A stretch of DNA of 64,000 nucleotides from Setoptus koraiensis. Taxonomy: Eukaryota; Arthropoda. The stretch lies in contig CM106585.1 of NCBI GenBank assembly GCA_048013815.1, positions 13,702,001 to 13,766,000 on the forward strand, given 5' to 3'. The notes under the pieces were generated by a model that made no database searches, was not told the DNA's origin, and worked only from the letters and a program-made list of their open reading frames with translations. The position numbers were made by a program, and so were the translations under genes. Of this stretch, positions 22,600 to 34,160 are shown one piece after another (the stretch's first letter is position 1; each line of letters starts with the position of its first letter).

Positions 22600-24242
22600 C
22601 CAGTTCCACTATGATAATACTATATAATATTAAATGATAATAAAAATCATCGGCGGTCATCTAATTTGATGAGCTTATTAGGTGATGCTGGCAAGGTGAA
22701 AAAGCCACCACATAGCACACAAAAATTTAGTGAAAATATGTGTGTGTGTAAACAAGGATATAAACTATACAGTATTAGATCGATTAAGCTCAAATGATGC
22801 TGATGATATGATTTTGCTCCCTCTCTCTATCTCTCTTTTTCCACAAATGTTAAATCATTGATGAACAGTAATCTTGACAATATTAGGGCGTAGTGGCAAT
22901 GGGCGCTACAATGCTCACGTAGTGCACTGTATCAAGAAAACAACCAAAACAGCACAGTTGTGTTTAATTGGCAAGTGTTGAAACGGTACATTCATAATTT
23001 AGTTTTTATACTGATCGCTTGGGGGCCATTCACTGGCTGCAACAGAACCTTTGCATGGCAAAGAGCTCAGTGTGCGTCGCACAGGGGGCCACTTATGTGC
23101 GAGCGTGCGCTCTTTTCAACACTGATGAGCTCAGTGCGTTGAAAATGCGCCAGGGCGGCGCCACTTTGCTTTCTGTGTCAAGCGAGCAGTGTGCGCTGTC
23201 GAGTGTTAGTTATGCTAAGGACTACGAACTCTGGGGTGCGGCATCCACAAGAAAGATAATCAAAAGGAGGAAAGCACTCGATGGAACACTCCTGGCTCCG
23301 CTGTGCGTTTGGGTGCGCCACCAGCGCCTCTGCATGATCTTTTTCGCACCTAGCATGCTAGTAATAGAAATTGCGCATTCGATATTTAGACAACAAACCG
23401 AAACTACGCTGCACTGAAATGTTCCGCTCACACACACACACTCAGATGGTCTTGTTTAGGCATTCATGTCTCGATGTATGCCCAAAAGGGCGCGTCGGGC
23501 GATCGAGACGAAGTCAAGAACGGGCAAAAAAACGACCAGTTAGTCGTGAATCGTTGCGATTTTTGAGTGTTGGCGACAACGGCCCATCCGGTCAATATCT
23601 ACTGATTGTTCCTGCTGTGTCTCGACCGTTTTCACATGTATTTCTGAAACGTCTTCATCGCCCGACATGCCCGTTTGGGCAAAAAATGTCAGTCCAATCA
23701 ATGCCTTTTCACGTCGTCATGACTCATGAGGGTAAATATTATCGCCGCCACACACTGGTCATATTGCAGCTTGCCGGCACACCCACAGGTGACTAGATCA
23801 AGTCATGTGCCAGACTAGAGCAACCAAATTGGGCAGAAACTAGTTTTCATGGCCTGTTGTCCAAAGTTAAATTGATTATTTCTTTGTCCAACTATACGGA
23901 GGCTACTAACCAAACAAATCAACATGGCTTGACATGTTGTCAGTGATGTGTAGATCAATCATTCAATACCTGTGTGTGAAACGACGGCATCAATGTTGAG
24001 GTTGGCTGGCGTGAAACACTTCACCGCCAATATACACGCGCAACTATAATGTTCTACCTGTGACTTCAGCTAATGTTTGCGTCATTGTTGTTGCGAATGG
24101 TATGGAGATGCCCGCCGACAACAAGTGGACCCTAAATATGAATTGAAAAAAATGTGAATTCCGCAAGCATTTTACATTTGGCTAGACAGTCACTGAATGA
24201 GTGAGTACATTCGCTTTGTATGGGCAAGCACAGAAGGTGATC
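22600..24242. other. Intergenic between divergent WASp and Lunapark
   Basis: Holds a TGCGC-rich block (about 22960-23420) and an inverted-repeat element (23479-23681). Long overlapping open frames in the GC-rich block are in several frames at once and look like base-composition artefacts. Confidence 0.5.
23479..23681. mobile_element. Small inverted-repeat element (MITE-like)
   Basis: The 32-bp ends at 23479-23510 and 23650-23681 are inverted copies matching at 27 of 32 positions (TGCCCAAA..GGGC..GTCGGGCGAT). No target-site duplication is obvious and the 139-bp interior has no coding frame. Each arm also has its own GCCC/GGGC dyad. It could be a MITE or a structured regulatory region. Confidence 0.5.
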
Positions 24243-24250
24243 TATATAAA
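24243..24250 (+). promoter_or_regulatory. Probable Lunapark TATA box
   Basis: TATATAAA lies 245 bp before the Lunapark ATG. A good donor (GGA|GTAAGA at 24366) and acceptor (TTTTAACAG, ending 24461) downstream suggest a short non-coding first exon and a 96-bp leader intron. Confidence 0.45.
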
Positions 24251-24494
24251 ATGAGCGCCAATGAAGCCTTGCTCTCGCGACCAGATGTTGCTCCATGTGC
24301 GTGCGCTTCAATAATATAAATCAAGTTCTGTGCCCAATTTAATTATGTGCCGATGTTGTAGTGGAGTAAGATATTTCTGGGACCATGCAGTTTTTGCTTT
24401 TTCGCTCTCATGCTGCTTTGCTTTTGTATTAAATTGCTAACTAATTTATATATTTTAACAGTATTGACATATAATTATCATATACACACCAGCT

Positions 24495-25823
24495 ATGGGA
24501 ATCATACTATCTAGATTTCAGAAGAAACCCACAACCCGTGACATCTTACAGAAGATACAAGAAGAGATACAGGAGATTGAAGATCATAGATGGAGCACAA
24601 TTAGAAAGGAGAAAAACTATGCCAGCCTTTTGTTCTTTATATCGTTGTCATTATTAGTTTTATTTATTGGTATATTCTTATATTATCTACCCCTCGCCTA
24701 CGGATGGAGGGATAAAATACTTCTATCTGTGCCCATGTTTATCCTAGCTGTATTTGTGTGGTTGCTGAAAAAAACACTCCAATGGTTTTGTAGGTGGTCC
24801 TTGGATTCTAAAGAGGCTAGATTGCGAGAGCTACAAAAAGAGAAAGGACGTATATTAGATAGAGTACAAGAAACAGAGACTTTCAATGTTGCTACAGAGT
24901 TACTAGAAAAGTATGATCCTAAACGATTGGCGGGCACCAAGGGCCCAACGAAAAGAAATCAGGCCAGACCTTCTCTGGATGTGTCCCTTTTGAATCAGAC
25001 AGTTCCAGCTAACAGTTCATTTTACAGTCAGTCGGTACCAAAACAACTCATTCAACAGCAAACCCCCCAAAAGACCCAGGTCTATCAACAACAAACTCCT
25101 GATAGGTCACAGATTTATCAGCAAACTCCAGTTAAGCCTCCGGCGTATCAGCAAACTCCTGAAAAGCCACAGACTCATCAACAGCCATCTGAGAATACAC
25201 AAATTTATCAACAAACACCATTAAAACCACCACCAGTTTATCCGATGACTCCGTTGCCACCACAGAGAAACATCAATACATCCGTAATTGCCACGTCTGG
25301 TGTTCGTGGTAGACCAGTGAGACCTGTTCTTAGCAAAGAGAGAACTTTCATGGAGAAAGTCGTCGATTGGGTTGTGGCTGATGGACCTACCAACAGGTTT
25401 GCATTGATATGTAAATACTGTTACGGACATAATGGAATGGCGCTGCAAGAAGAATTCGAGACTCTGAATTTCAGATGTTGTTACTGTTTTAACCTAAATA
25501 CTACTCACAAACAACGCCAAGTACACGATCAGCTACAAAAACACCAGGAAGACGCGGATTCCAAGAGCAAGGAACAGGCAAAAGTTGAGGACGATCTTCC
25601 ACAGTCATCAAAACAGTTAGCGCAGGATGTTCTCACAGAACAGCCCGATCTCGAGTGTTCCGATCAAAATGAATTGGAAAAAGACGATATTGACACTAAA
25701 AACAATAAAGATGATACAGAAGAAACAGAGAAAACAGAGGAAACAGAGGAAATAAAGGAAACGGAGGACAAGGCACCTGAAGAAAGCCCAGAAAAAGATT
25801 TAGAGCCTGATAAAAAGCTATAG
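24495..25823 (+). CDS. LNPK: Lunapark, ER three-way-junction protein
   Basis: Single coding exon, 442 residues. Lunapark sits in the ER membrane and stabilises three-way tubule junctions with atlastin and reticulons. The N-terminus MGIILSRFQKKPTT starts with Gly at position 2, suiting N-myristoylation. Coiled coil at ~16-40; two membrane segments (about 43-66 and 75-97); second coiled coil ~103-140; then the treble C-x2-C zinc motif, C306/C309 and C328/C331, with the conserved YCYGHNGMA between. Linker residues ~195-250 contain six near-repeats of IYQQTPxKPP, which I do not know from other Lunaparks. The tail is highly acidic with TEET-type repeats. Start chosen because the conserved N-terminus follows directly. 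Confidence 0.95.
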   Translation: MGIILSRFQKKPTTRDILQKIQEEIQEIEDHRWSTIRKEKNYASLLFFISLSLLVLFIGIFLYYLPLAYGWRDKILLSVPMFILAVFVWLLKKTLQWFCRWSLDSKEARLRELQKEKGRILDRVQETETFNVATELLEKYDPKRLAGTKGPTKRNQARPSLDVSLLNQTVPANSSFYSQSVPKQLIQQQTPQKTQVYQQQTPDRSQIYQQTPVKPPAYQQTPEKPQTHQQPSENTQIYQQTPLKPPPVYPMTPLPPQRNINTSVIATSGVRGRPVRPVLSKERTFMEKVVDWVVADGPTNRFALICKYCYGHNGMALQEEFETLNFRCCYCFNLNTTHKQRQVHDQLQKHQEDADSKSKEQAKVEDDLPQSSKQLAQDVLTEQPDLECSDQNELEKDDIDTKNNKDDTEETEKTEETEEIKETEDKAPEESPEKDLEPDKKL

Positions 25824-26052
25824 TAAATTTTGAAATATTTAGATAACGATTGAAACTGTTGTGTGACAATATATATAATTTTTTTCTTTGCTGCTGCTGC
25901 TGCTACTTACGCTGGCAGGAGTACAAGACAGACAAGGTGCATGTCTTGCAGGCCTCAACGAGAATATTCTCTCAAACTATTTGCCAGCTGACTTGTCTGG
26001 CGAGCAGAGTTTCAATCGCGTACAGCTTGACTCATCATAAGACTCGTCACGT
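25824..26052. other. Spacer between converging genes
   Basis: A 229-bp gap holding the 3' ends of Lunapark and the Gln-rich chitin-binding gene. No clear AATAAA on either strand. Confidence 0.4.
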
Positions 26053-29000
26053 TTAGGGCTTGTCGCTGGATGATGGGGCCTGAGTAGTTGTGGTGGTGGT
26101 TGGGGTCGCTTCTGTGGCAACAGGTGAAGTGGCCTGCTCTGATATTGTTGTTGGCGAAGCAGTAGTAGTACTAGGTTGCTGATCTGACAAAGTTGTGCTA
26201 GGCTGACTTGTTGTTGTCGAGGTTGTTGTTGTTGTTGTTGTGTCTGCGGCCTGAGTGGTTGTGGTCTCAGCACGGGTGGTAGTCTCAGCAGGAGTAGTGG
26301 CCTCGGTAGTTGTGGCGGCCGGAGTGGTGGACATACTTTGTGTAGTAGTAGTGGAGCCAGATGGCGAAGCTAAATCTGTTTCGCTGGCAGCGGTTTCACT
26401 GGAGTTAGTTGTGACGCTCTCGTCCTTGGATTTCTCCACCTCGGCTTCGGACGCCGGTGTTGAACTAGGTGTGGCTTCTGTCACTGGTACGGTTGATCTT
26501 GTTTCTCGTGCATCACCGTCGGCAGCGCTGGTGGCCTTGGGCTCGAAACCATCGTCGGTATTGGCCGTTTCATCGGAACCCGTGGCAGAGGCCGGGGTAG
26601 AGGCCCTCGATTGTGCGCTCTTTCCTCCCTTGGACTCGCTCTCTTGCTGACGTGACTTAGATACCTCGACGTCCTCGTTGGCTTGTTGCTGTTGAGCTCC
26701 TTTCGCCTCTGATTTTGGCTGTTGTTTGCCCGATTGTGCAGGCGATTGTCTATTTTTTGTTGGTTGACCTTTGGCTTTTGGCGCAGGTTCTTGTGGGGCC
26801 TCGGATGTTGCTTGCTGCTGCTCGCCCTTTACGGCTTGCTTGTCTTTGGTTGCTGGCTGCTGCTGTTTTCTTTGTGGCGATCCCTTGGCTTGTTCGCCCG
26901 ACTCTTGCTGTTGTTGTTGATCGGTTCGGCCTCTTTGAGCAGGTGACTTTCTATCATCGGCTTGCTGACCTTTGGCCTCGCCTCCTTTGCCTCCCTTTGC
27001 GGGTGCCTCTTGGGCGTCTGGAACTTGGGTTGTGGTGGTTGTTTCGTCCACTTGCTGCTGACGCTCTTGCTCAACTGGCTCTTGCTGCTGTGGCTTGCTT
27101 CGGCCCTTTTGAGCAGGTGACTTCCTGTCTGCGGGTTGTTGTTGGCCCTTGGCTTCGGCTCCATTGCCTCCCTTTGTTGGGGCTTGTTTTTCCTCTGGGG
27201 CTTGAGTGGTGGTGGTTGTTTCGTCCACTTGTTGTTGACGTTGTTGTTCAACAGGCTCCTCCTCTTGTTGTTGTTGTTGTTGAGCTTTTGCCTCCGATTG
27301 TGGCTGCTTTCTGCCCGATTGTGCAGGCGATTGTCTATTTTTTGTGGGTTGGCTTTTCGCTTTTGTCGAAGGCTCTTGTGGGGCCTCAGATGCTGCTTGT
27401 TCGCCCTTTACGGCTTGTCTGTCTTTGGTCGATGCTGGCTGCTGTTGTTTTCTTTGTGGCGATCCCTTAGCTTGTTCGCCAGACTCTTGCTGTTGTTGCT
27501 GGTCGCTTCGGCCTCTTTGAGCGGGCGACTTCCTGTCTGAAGGTTGCTGTTGACCTTTTGCTTCGGCCCCCTTGCCTCCTTTTGTTGGAGCTTGTTTTTC
27601 CTCTGGGGCTTGGGTGGTGGTGGTTGTTTCGTCCACTTGTTGTTGACGTTGTTGCTCGATAGGCTCTTGCTGTTGTGGCTGGCTTCGGCCCTTCTGTGCA
27701 GGTGACTTCCTGCCTGCGGGTTGTTGTTGGCTCTTGGCTTCGGCTCCCTTGCCTCCCTTTGTGGGCGCCTCTTGAGCCTCTGGAACCTGGGTTGTGGTGG
27801 TTGTTTCGTCCACTTGTTGTTGACGTTGCTGTTCGATGGGCTCTTGTTGCTGTGGCTTGCTTCGGCCTTTCTGAGCGGGTGACTTCCTGCCTGCGGGTTG
27901 TTGTTGACCTTTGGCTTCGGCCCCCTTGCCTCCCTTTGTTGGGGCTTGTTTTTCTTCTGGGGCTTGGGTGGTGGTAGTTGTTTCGTCCACTTGTTGTTGA
28001 CGTTGTTGCTCGATGGGCTCTTGCTGTTGTGGCTTGCTTCGGCCTTTCTGAGCGGGTGACTTCCTGCCTGAAGGTTGTTGTTGCCCTTTGGCTTCGGCTC
28101 CCTTGCCTCCCTTTGTTGGAGCTTTTTCCTCTTCAGGAGCTTGGGTGGTGGTTGTGGTTGTCTCGTCTACTTGTTGTTGACGTTGTTGCTCAACAGGCTC
28201 CTGTTCTTGTTGCTGTCTGCCTTTGACTGCCTGATTAGCATTCGGATTCTGGCGACCCTTTGCTGCTGGAGATTGTCTAGCGGAACTCTTTGCGCCTCCT
28301 TTCACGCCGTCGCGTTGTACTTGTTGTGGTGCCTCAGTGGAGGGTTCAGATTGATCTTGTTCTTGTTGCTGAGCTAGATTTTCTTGCTCTCTAGGGCGGG
28401 CTTTAGCTTTGGCTGGTGCCTCATTTTTGCGCTGACCCTTTCTTTGAGCCGGACTGATTCTTGTTTGTGGTCTGGGTGTGGTAGTCGTTGTAGAGGCATC
28501 CTCTTGCACTTGTTGAGGTTCCTCCTCTTGCTGCTGTTGCTGCTCTGGTTGTTGTTGTTCTGGTTGCTGTTGTTCGGGTTGTTGTTGCTCTGGTTGCTGT
28601 TGTTGTTGTTGACGTCTCTTTTCTGCGGGGCTCACTCTAGATTTAGGTTGAGCTGGTGAGTTGGATTGACCCTTGGCCTCTTGCGGTTGTTGTTTGGGTG
28701 CGGCTTGTCCCTTGACCTCTTGCGGCTGTTGTTTGGGTGCAGCTTGTCCCTTGGCTTGGGCCTCATTTTTGGGTTGACCCTTTCGTTGAGCTGGACTAAT
28801 TCTCGATTGCGGCCTTGCGGTGGTAGTTGTATCGGGCTGCTCCTCTACTTGTTGAGGCTCTTCTTGCTGTTGTTGTTGTTCCGGTTCCTGTTGCTGCTGT
28901 TGTTTTTGCTCTGGTTCCTGTTGCTGTTGTTGTTGCTCTGGTTCCTGTTGCTGCTGTTGTTGCTCTGGTTCCTGTTGCTGCTGTTGTTGCTCTGGTTGCT

Positions 29001-32000
29001 GTTGTTGTTGCTGTTGTTGGCGTCTCTTTTCTGCAGGGCTCACTCTAGATTTAGGTTGTGCTGGTGAGTCGGACTGACCCTTGGCCTCTTGCGGTTGTTG
29101 TTTGGGTGCAGCTTGTCCCTTGGCTTGGGCCTCATTTTTGGGTTGACCCTTTCTTTGAGCTGGACTGATTCTCGATTGCGGTCTTGCAGTGGTAGTTGTA
29201 TCGGGCTGCTCCTCTACTTGTTGAGGCTCTTCTTGTTGAGGCAATTGCTCTTGCTGCTGTTGTTGCTCTGGTTCCTGTTGCTGTTGTTGTTGCTCTGGTT
29301 GCTGTTGTTGTTGCTGTTGTTGGCGTCTCTTTTCTGCAGGGCTCACTCTAGATTTAGGTTGTGCTGGTGAGTCGGACTGACCCTTAGCCTGTTGTGGTTG
29401 TTGTTTGGGTGCAGCTTGTCCCTTGGCTGGGGCTTCATTTTTGGGTTGACCCTTTCTTTGAGCTGGACTGATTCTCGATTGCGGTCTTGCAGTGGTAGTT
29501 GTATCGGGCTGCTCCTCTACTTGCTGAGGCTCTTCTTCTTGCTGAGGCAATTGCTCTTGCTTCTGCTGCTGAACCGGCTCTTCTTGTTCCTTGGGAGCTG
29601 CTTTACCTTTTGCCTCTTGTTTTCTTGTCTTCTCTGGCGCCGGAGCAGGAGTTGTTGTTGTTGCTGACTTGGTTTCCTCTTTCACCTGCTGAGGCTCCTC
29701 TTCTTGCTGCTGTTGTTGCTGTTGCGGTTCTTCTTCTTTTTGTTGCACTTCCTTTTGTTGTGGCTCTTCCTCTTGTTGCAACTGCTTTTGTTCGGGTTCC
29801 TCTTCTTGCTGCTGTTGCTGCTGCTGTGGTTCCTGTTGTTGTCTCACTGGAGCTTGGGTAGTTGTTGTTGGGGCCGACTTTGTGCTTTCCTGGCTTTTAA
29901 CTTGTTGCCGTTCCTCTTCTTGCACCTGCTGAGGTATCTCCTCCTCAAGTTGTTGCTGTTGTTGTTGCTGCTGTTGTATGGGCTCCTCTTCTGTTTGTTG
30001 CTGTTGGATTGGCTCACTCTTGCTGACCGGTGCTTGAGTGGTTGTTTGTGGCTCTGGCTCCTCTTTAACCTGTTGCTGTTGCTCTTCCTCTTGTTGCTGT
30101 TGCTGCTGTTGTGGCTGCTCCTCATCGATTTTACGCAACTCTTCTATCTGTTGTTGTTGTGTGAGCTCCTGTTTCTCTTGAACTTGTTGCTGTTGCTCCT
30201 CTTGTTTTGTTTGAACAATTTCCTCTTTCTTTTGCTGATTTTGTTCTTGTTGCTGTTGCTGGTCCAATTGTTTCAATTCGTCCTCTTGTTGTTGTTGTTG
30301 CTGCTGTTGCTGTTGCACGGGCTCCTCCTCTCTCAGTTGTTGTTGCTGCTGTTGTTGTTGAACTGGCTCCTGCTTTTTAGCTGCACCCTTCGACTGGCCT
30401 CTAACTCTTTGGGCCGGCGAGCGCATTCTCTCATTCACCTGAGGCTCAACTCTACGACTTGGAGTACCTTTGGCCGGGGCCTGAGTGGTTGTGCTTGGTT
30501 GGGCTCTTAGTTGCTGCTCCTCTTCCTGTTGAAGCGCTTGCTGTTGCTGTTGTTGTGATTCAATGTCATTGGCGATCAATTGTTGCTGCAGTTGTTGTTG
30601 CAATTGTAGTTGTTGCTGTTGCAAGCGTTGTTGCTCCAATTGCTGTTGTTGCAATTGTTGCTGTTGACGCTGTTGTAGCTGAAGTTGTTGCTGTTGGATC
30701 TGTTGTTGTATACGTTGTTGTTGTATACGTTGTTGTTGTCTTTGTTGCTGGAGCTGTTGCTGGCGGGCGCGATTACCCGGCGAATTAGAGACATTTGATT
30801 GGTCACCTTTGCCTGCTTTAGCCAATTGACCAGGCGATTGTCTGGCACCGGAATCAGCGCCAGCTTGATATTGGGGTCTAGTTTTACTGGCCGCGGCGGC
30901 ATAGTATTCTATATTGTTATTGTTTGATGGACCATCAGCTAAACTCATGTAATGGTGTGGAGAGTGGTCATCTGGTGCTGGCCAGCCGGCTGGTTGAGCT
31001 GGCGCCGATCCAGCAGCCGGCTGATTCCAAGCTTGAGCTGGGGCTGGTGCGTATTGAGGTGGCGATTGAATTGAGTTTATATTGCCGTTCACTCTGTAAC
31101 CGTTTGGGCCTGATCCTTCGCCAGATTCGTCCACAGCAACAATATTGTCGCTTTCACCTACATCCGGTTTGATGGCTCTGCCATTGTCGCTGCTTCGTCT
31201 GCATGGCGACGAGCTACCAAGCGAGCTGGGCCAGTTACAAACGCTCACAGATTCGTCAAATTCCAAGCCTATAACAGTGATTATTGGATAACAATTATCA
31301 CGACAGTGATAAGGCACACATGTTAGATAATTGGTGATGATTGAAGAAAATTCATGATGAAAATCATACATTCATGAGCATTCATGCACAGATGACAACG
31401 ATTAAGATTGATGATGATGTTTGCTCATTATCAAGCGATAACGGCTCTGCATCAGCTTAATGCAGCTTCTGCATCAATTATGATCGTTTAATAGTCATTC
31501 GCTTTTCTTCGCTCACAATGCACGTCTAGTAAAAGTATAGTTGAACCTGGCTGGCTGGTTGCTTATCACTATTGCATGATACGCATAACACCAACCCACG
31601 CATACTGGCAAGACGAGTGCGCGTAGACTGCTCTATGGAAACTTGTTCTCTTTGGCTCAGGTAACTTTGTCACTCGTTCGTATTACTTGTATGCATTAGC
31701 AGCACATACAATAATTTAATAATAATAATGATGTCTTATACAATCAATCATTGGCGTTATGCAATTATAGAATGCTGCAATGTTGCATATAAGTTAAATT
31801 GTTCACCGTAGACAGCTCGCACTTACCTGCTGGACAATCGAAGCTGTAGACTTGAAATTTGCCCGAGTTCCATGCGTCGACACATCGGAAAAATTTTGAG
31901 CAATCATTTGGGTTGGTGAAGAATCCCTCACTCTGACATTGATATTGTTGCCCGTTAGCTGTCGCAAAGGCCCAACTGGCCAACACGACAACTAGGAGGC

Positions 32001-32022
32001 CTAGTATCCGGTTGTTTAACAT
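26053..32022 (-). CDS. Gln-rich secreted protein with a chitin-binding domain
   Basis: Exons 32022-31827 and 31268-26053 (558-bp intron, donor GCAG|GTAAGT, acceptor TTATAG|GCTTGG) encode 1803 residues. Residues 1-24 form a signal peptide (LLVVVLASWAFATANG). One type-2 chitin-binding (peritrophin-A) domain spans the splice, with six Cys and the usual PNDCSKFFRC, CPAG and VCNWP blocks. The rest is low complexity: poly-Gln/Glu; ~90-residue repeats with SRISPAQRKGQPKNEA and SRVSPAEKRR; ~60-residue repeats with GRKSPAQKGR, VDETTTTTQAPE and APTKGGKGAEAKG; and a Thr/Ser-rich, mucin-like C-terminus. The layout suggests an extracellular chitin-associated matrix, cuticle, peritrophic or adhesive protein. 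Role and tissue are inferred. Long Leu-rich frames on the other strand are shadows. Confidence 0.9.
26650..30780. repeat. Nested coding repeats in the Gln-rich gene
   Basis: At DNA level there are two families of long repeats: roughly 180-bp units at about 27000-28230 and roughly 250-300-bp units at about 28410-29570. They sit among CTG/TTG triplet runs that continue to 30780. All keep the reading frame, so copy number can change without breaking the protein. Confidence 0.85.
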
Positions 32023-33539
32023 TGTCCGATGTAACTGGTTTTGTTTGTTTGCGTCGATGAATTGTGTGCAGTGATTACTAATGATAGATCAAATCAAAAT
32101 TAATATAGTGAATTGTTCTATAAATAGTCTATAATTTGATAGTCTTGATAGTAGTATAACTTAAAAATTGTTTTGTATTATTTCACTACCTATTATCTAC
32201 TAATTGTGACTATTATTACTTTTAATTGTTATTATACTTGAAATTGCAATATTTCAATGTTGATTAATTCACTAGAGATTATATTCTAGCAATGAGTGAT
32301 TATTTTGAATGGTTTCATTTATATGTGAAATATTGTTCAGCATATATCAGCCTCATATATTGTTTGTTTAAATGTGTTAGTGATCTTTTCATCTAACCAC
32401 AATATATGATGATTATTTTTGTTTATCTATTGGGCACGTACCTCAAAATAAATGATATTCCGATAATGTCAGTCAATATCTTTTACTACTACTGCTAATA
32501 GAATACTTTTCTAATGGTTACACGTTCCACAATGCTCCTCCTCCGCCTAGTGCCTGGAGAGATGCTATACTGTTTATAATTATACTCAGTTTTAAGTGGC
32601 ACTAATTAGTAAATGCTCTCGCTAACCAAGTGATGATGACGAATTTAGTTGTGGTTAAATAAGGTGCAGCATATAGTATGAGAGTGTATAGTGATAAAGG
32701 AGCTATTTGTTATAATTAGTGACGACTATTCTTTGTACCCTACTGTGCTGTGTGTTTGATATTCCTAACAATATTCGCAACATGCAGTCATCGGGTTGTT
32801 AATCAGGAAAACACTTTATGAATCATCGGTAATGATCCTGCGTGCAACACTAAACTCTCTGGTTGGTTAGATCCATCGAAGAAGCGAATCCACTACCAGG
32901 TGATGAGCTAGACTAATAAAGTTGAGCTAGACTTGCACACAAACAGACAGACAGAGAGTGAGAGATAGAGTGAAGCCATTTTGTGGAGTTGAGATGTTAT
33001 TGATTAGCTGGGGATAGCGATGGATATCTGCATGTATCAATCAATTGAGAGTTGAGTTTGTCACATCTATTCAGCGAACACTTACAACGCTGCCGCTGAC
33101 GATAAGCATCTATTCTGTGTCGGCGCTTTCATTTGGGTTTCATCTGTGTTACACTATTACGACAATCTTTCAAAACTGTTTAGTAAGAACGAGTTTTCAT
33201 TCTTATTTGTTGTGTTGAGTTGCGTTTGTTATTTTACAACGAATCTTTAAATTATCTCAATACCTGCAAAATTGTTTGTTATCTCTCAACGCTGGCTGCC
33301 ATGTAATGCCAGTATAAGTGCACCCTCAGTACCGTCATCGATAACATTAGGCAACCCGGCTCTGGTATGCACAAGACCGGAAGGGTGGCGGAGGCTCGCT
33401 CTGAAACGTGTCAGTGCGAAACAACTCGCGAGAGGTGTGTTCTTTGGAACTCGCTTGCCAGCGCTAGCTTGCCAGTGGCTGCTGTTACTACCAAAGACAG
33501 AGTTTAGGCAGACAAAGCGGGGAGGGGGGCAGCAGCAGC
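32023..33539. other. Intergenic upstream of the Gln-rich gene
   Basis: AT-rich promoter-side sequence followed by mixed sequence. No gene or clear core promoter identified. Confidence 0.4.
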
Positions 33540-34160
33540 GATTACGTGCGAGCAATGCACGTGATCGCACGTGCCGTGCTATCATTGTCCGCCTCCCGCG
33601 TGCAACTTGGCCAACTTGTGCGCTGTGCACAAGGTAGGGCTGACTGCTTGTGTGCGCGCTGTCAATATTTTACCATTGAAGCCATTTTTGTGTGTGCGAA
33701 ACTATTTTTTCGTGCGCAAACTGCAGCGCAAAATCCCTGACTTTTTGCCATCAACAGCGCGCTTTTGGCGCTGCGTTGCTCCAACTATTCAACAAACTAC
33801 CGACGATGCTGAGCGTGCACTGCGTGAGGTGCATCATCCCACACAAATGCATTTTATGCGATCGGTGTGCGCACCCATTGAAGGCATTTTTGCGCACCGC
33901 CACTAGCAGCAAAACGGCTGTAAGGGCCGAAAGTGAGCGCCGCAGAGCCATAAGGCTCACAATTTGTCAATTAGTGCGTTGCTGTGGCAAATCTGTTGAA
34001 AGCAACAATTTGTCCCGATGCGCGCCCAATAATTGATAATGGCTCGAATTGCTAATTTGAGCATAGTGCCGAGTCCAAATTGCCGCGAATGTGTCGTCGG
34101 CGTGGGACACTTTCGGCGTGTTCGTAGTGGCGCTGACGCCAGCGCCCACAAGCTTCGAAT
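33540..34160. other. TGCGC-rich block
   Basis: Dense GTGCGC, TGCGCA and GCGC motifs in an otherwise AT-leaning region. Several open frames overlap in different frames and on both strands, which points to base composition, not genes. It resembles 22960-23420 in character. Possible CpG-type regulatory region. Confidence 0.45.

Noticed and set aside
22960-23796. Overlapping 60-141-codon frames
   Set aside because: Several frames open at once in a GC-rich block; no motif, no splice support.
26255-30788. Long Leu/Val-rich open frames on the plus strand
   Set aside because: They are the reverse reading of CAG/CAA-rich codons in the Gln-rich gene; no start context or domain.
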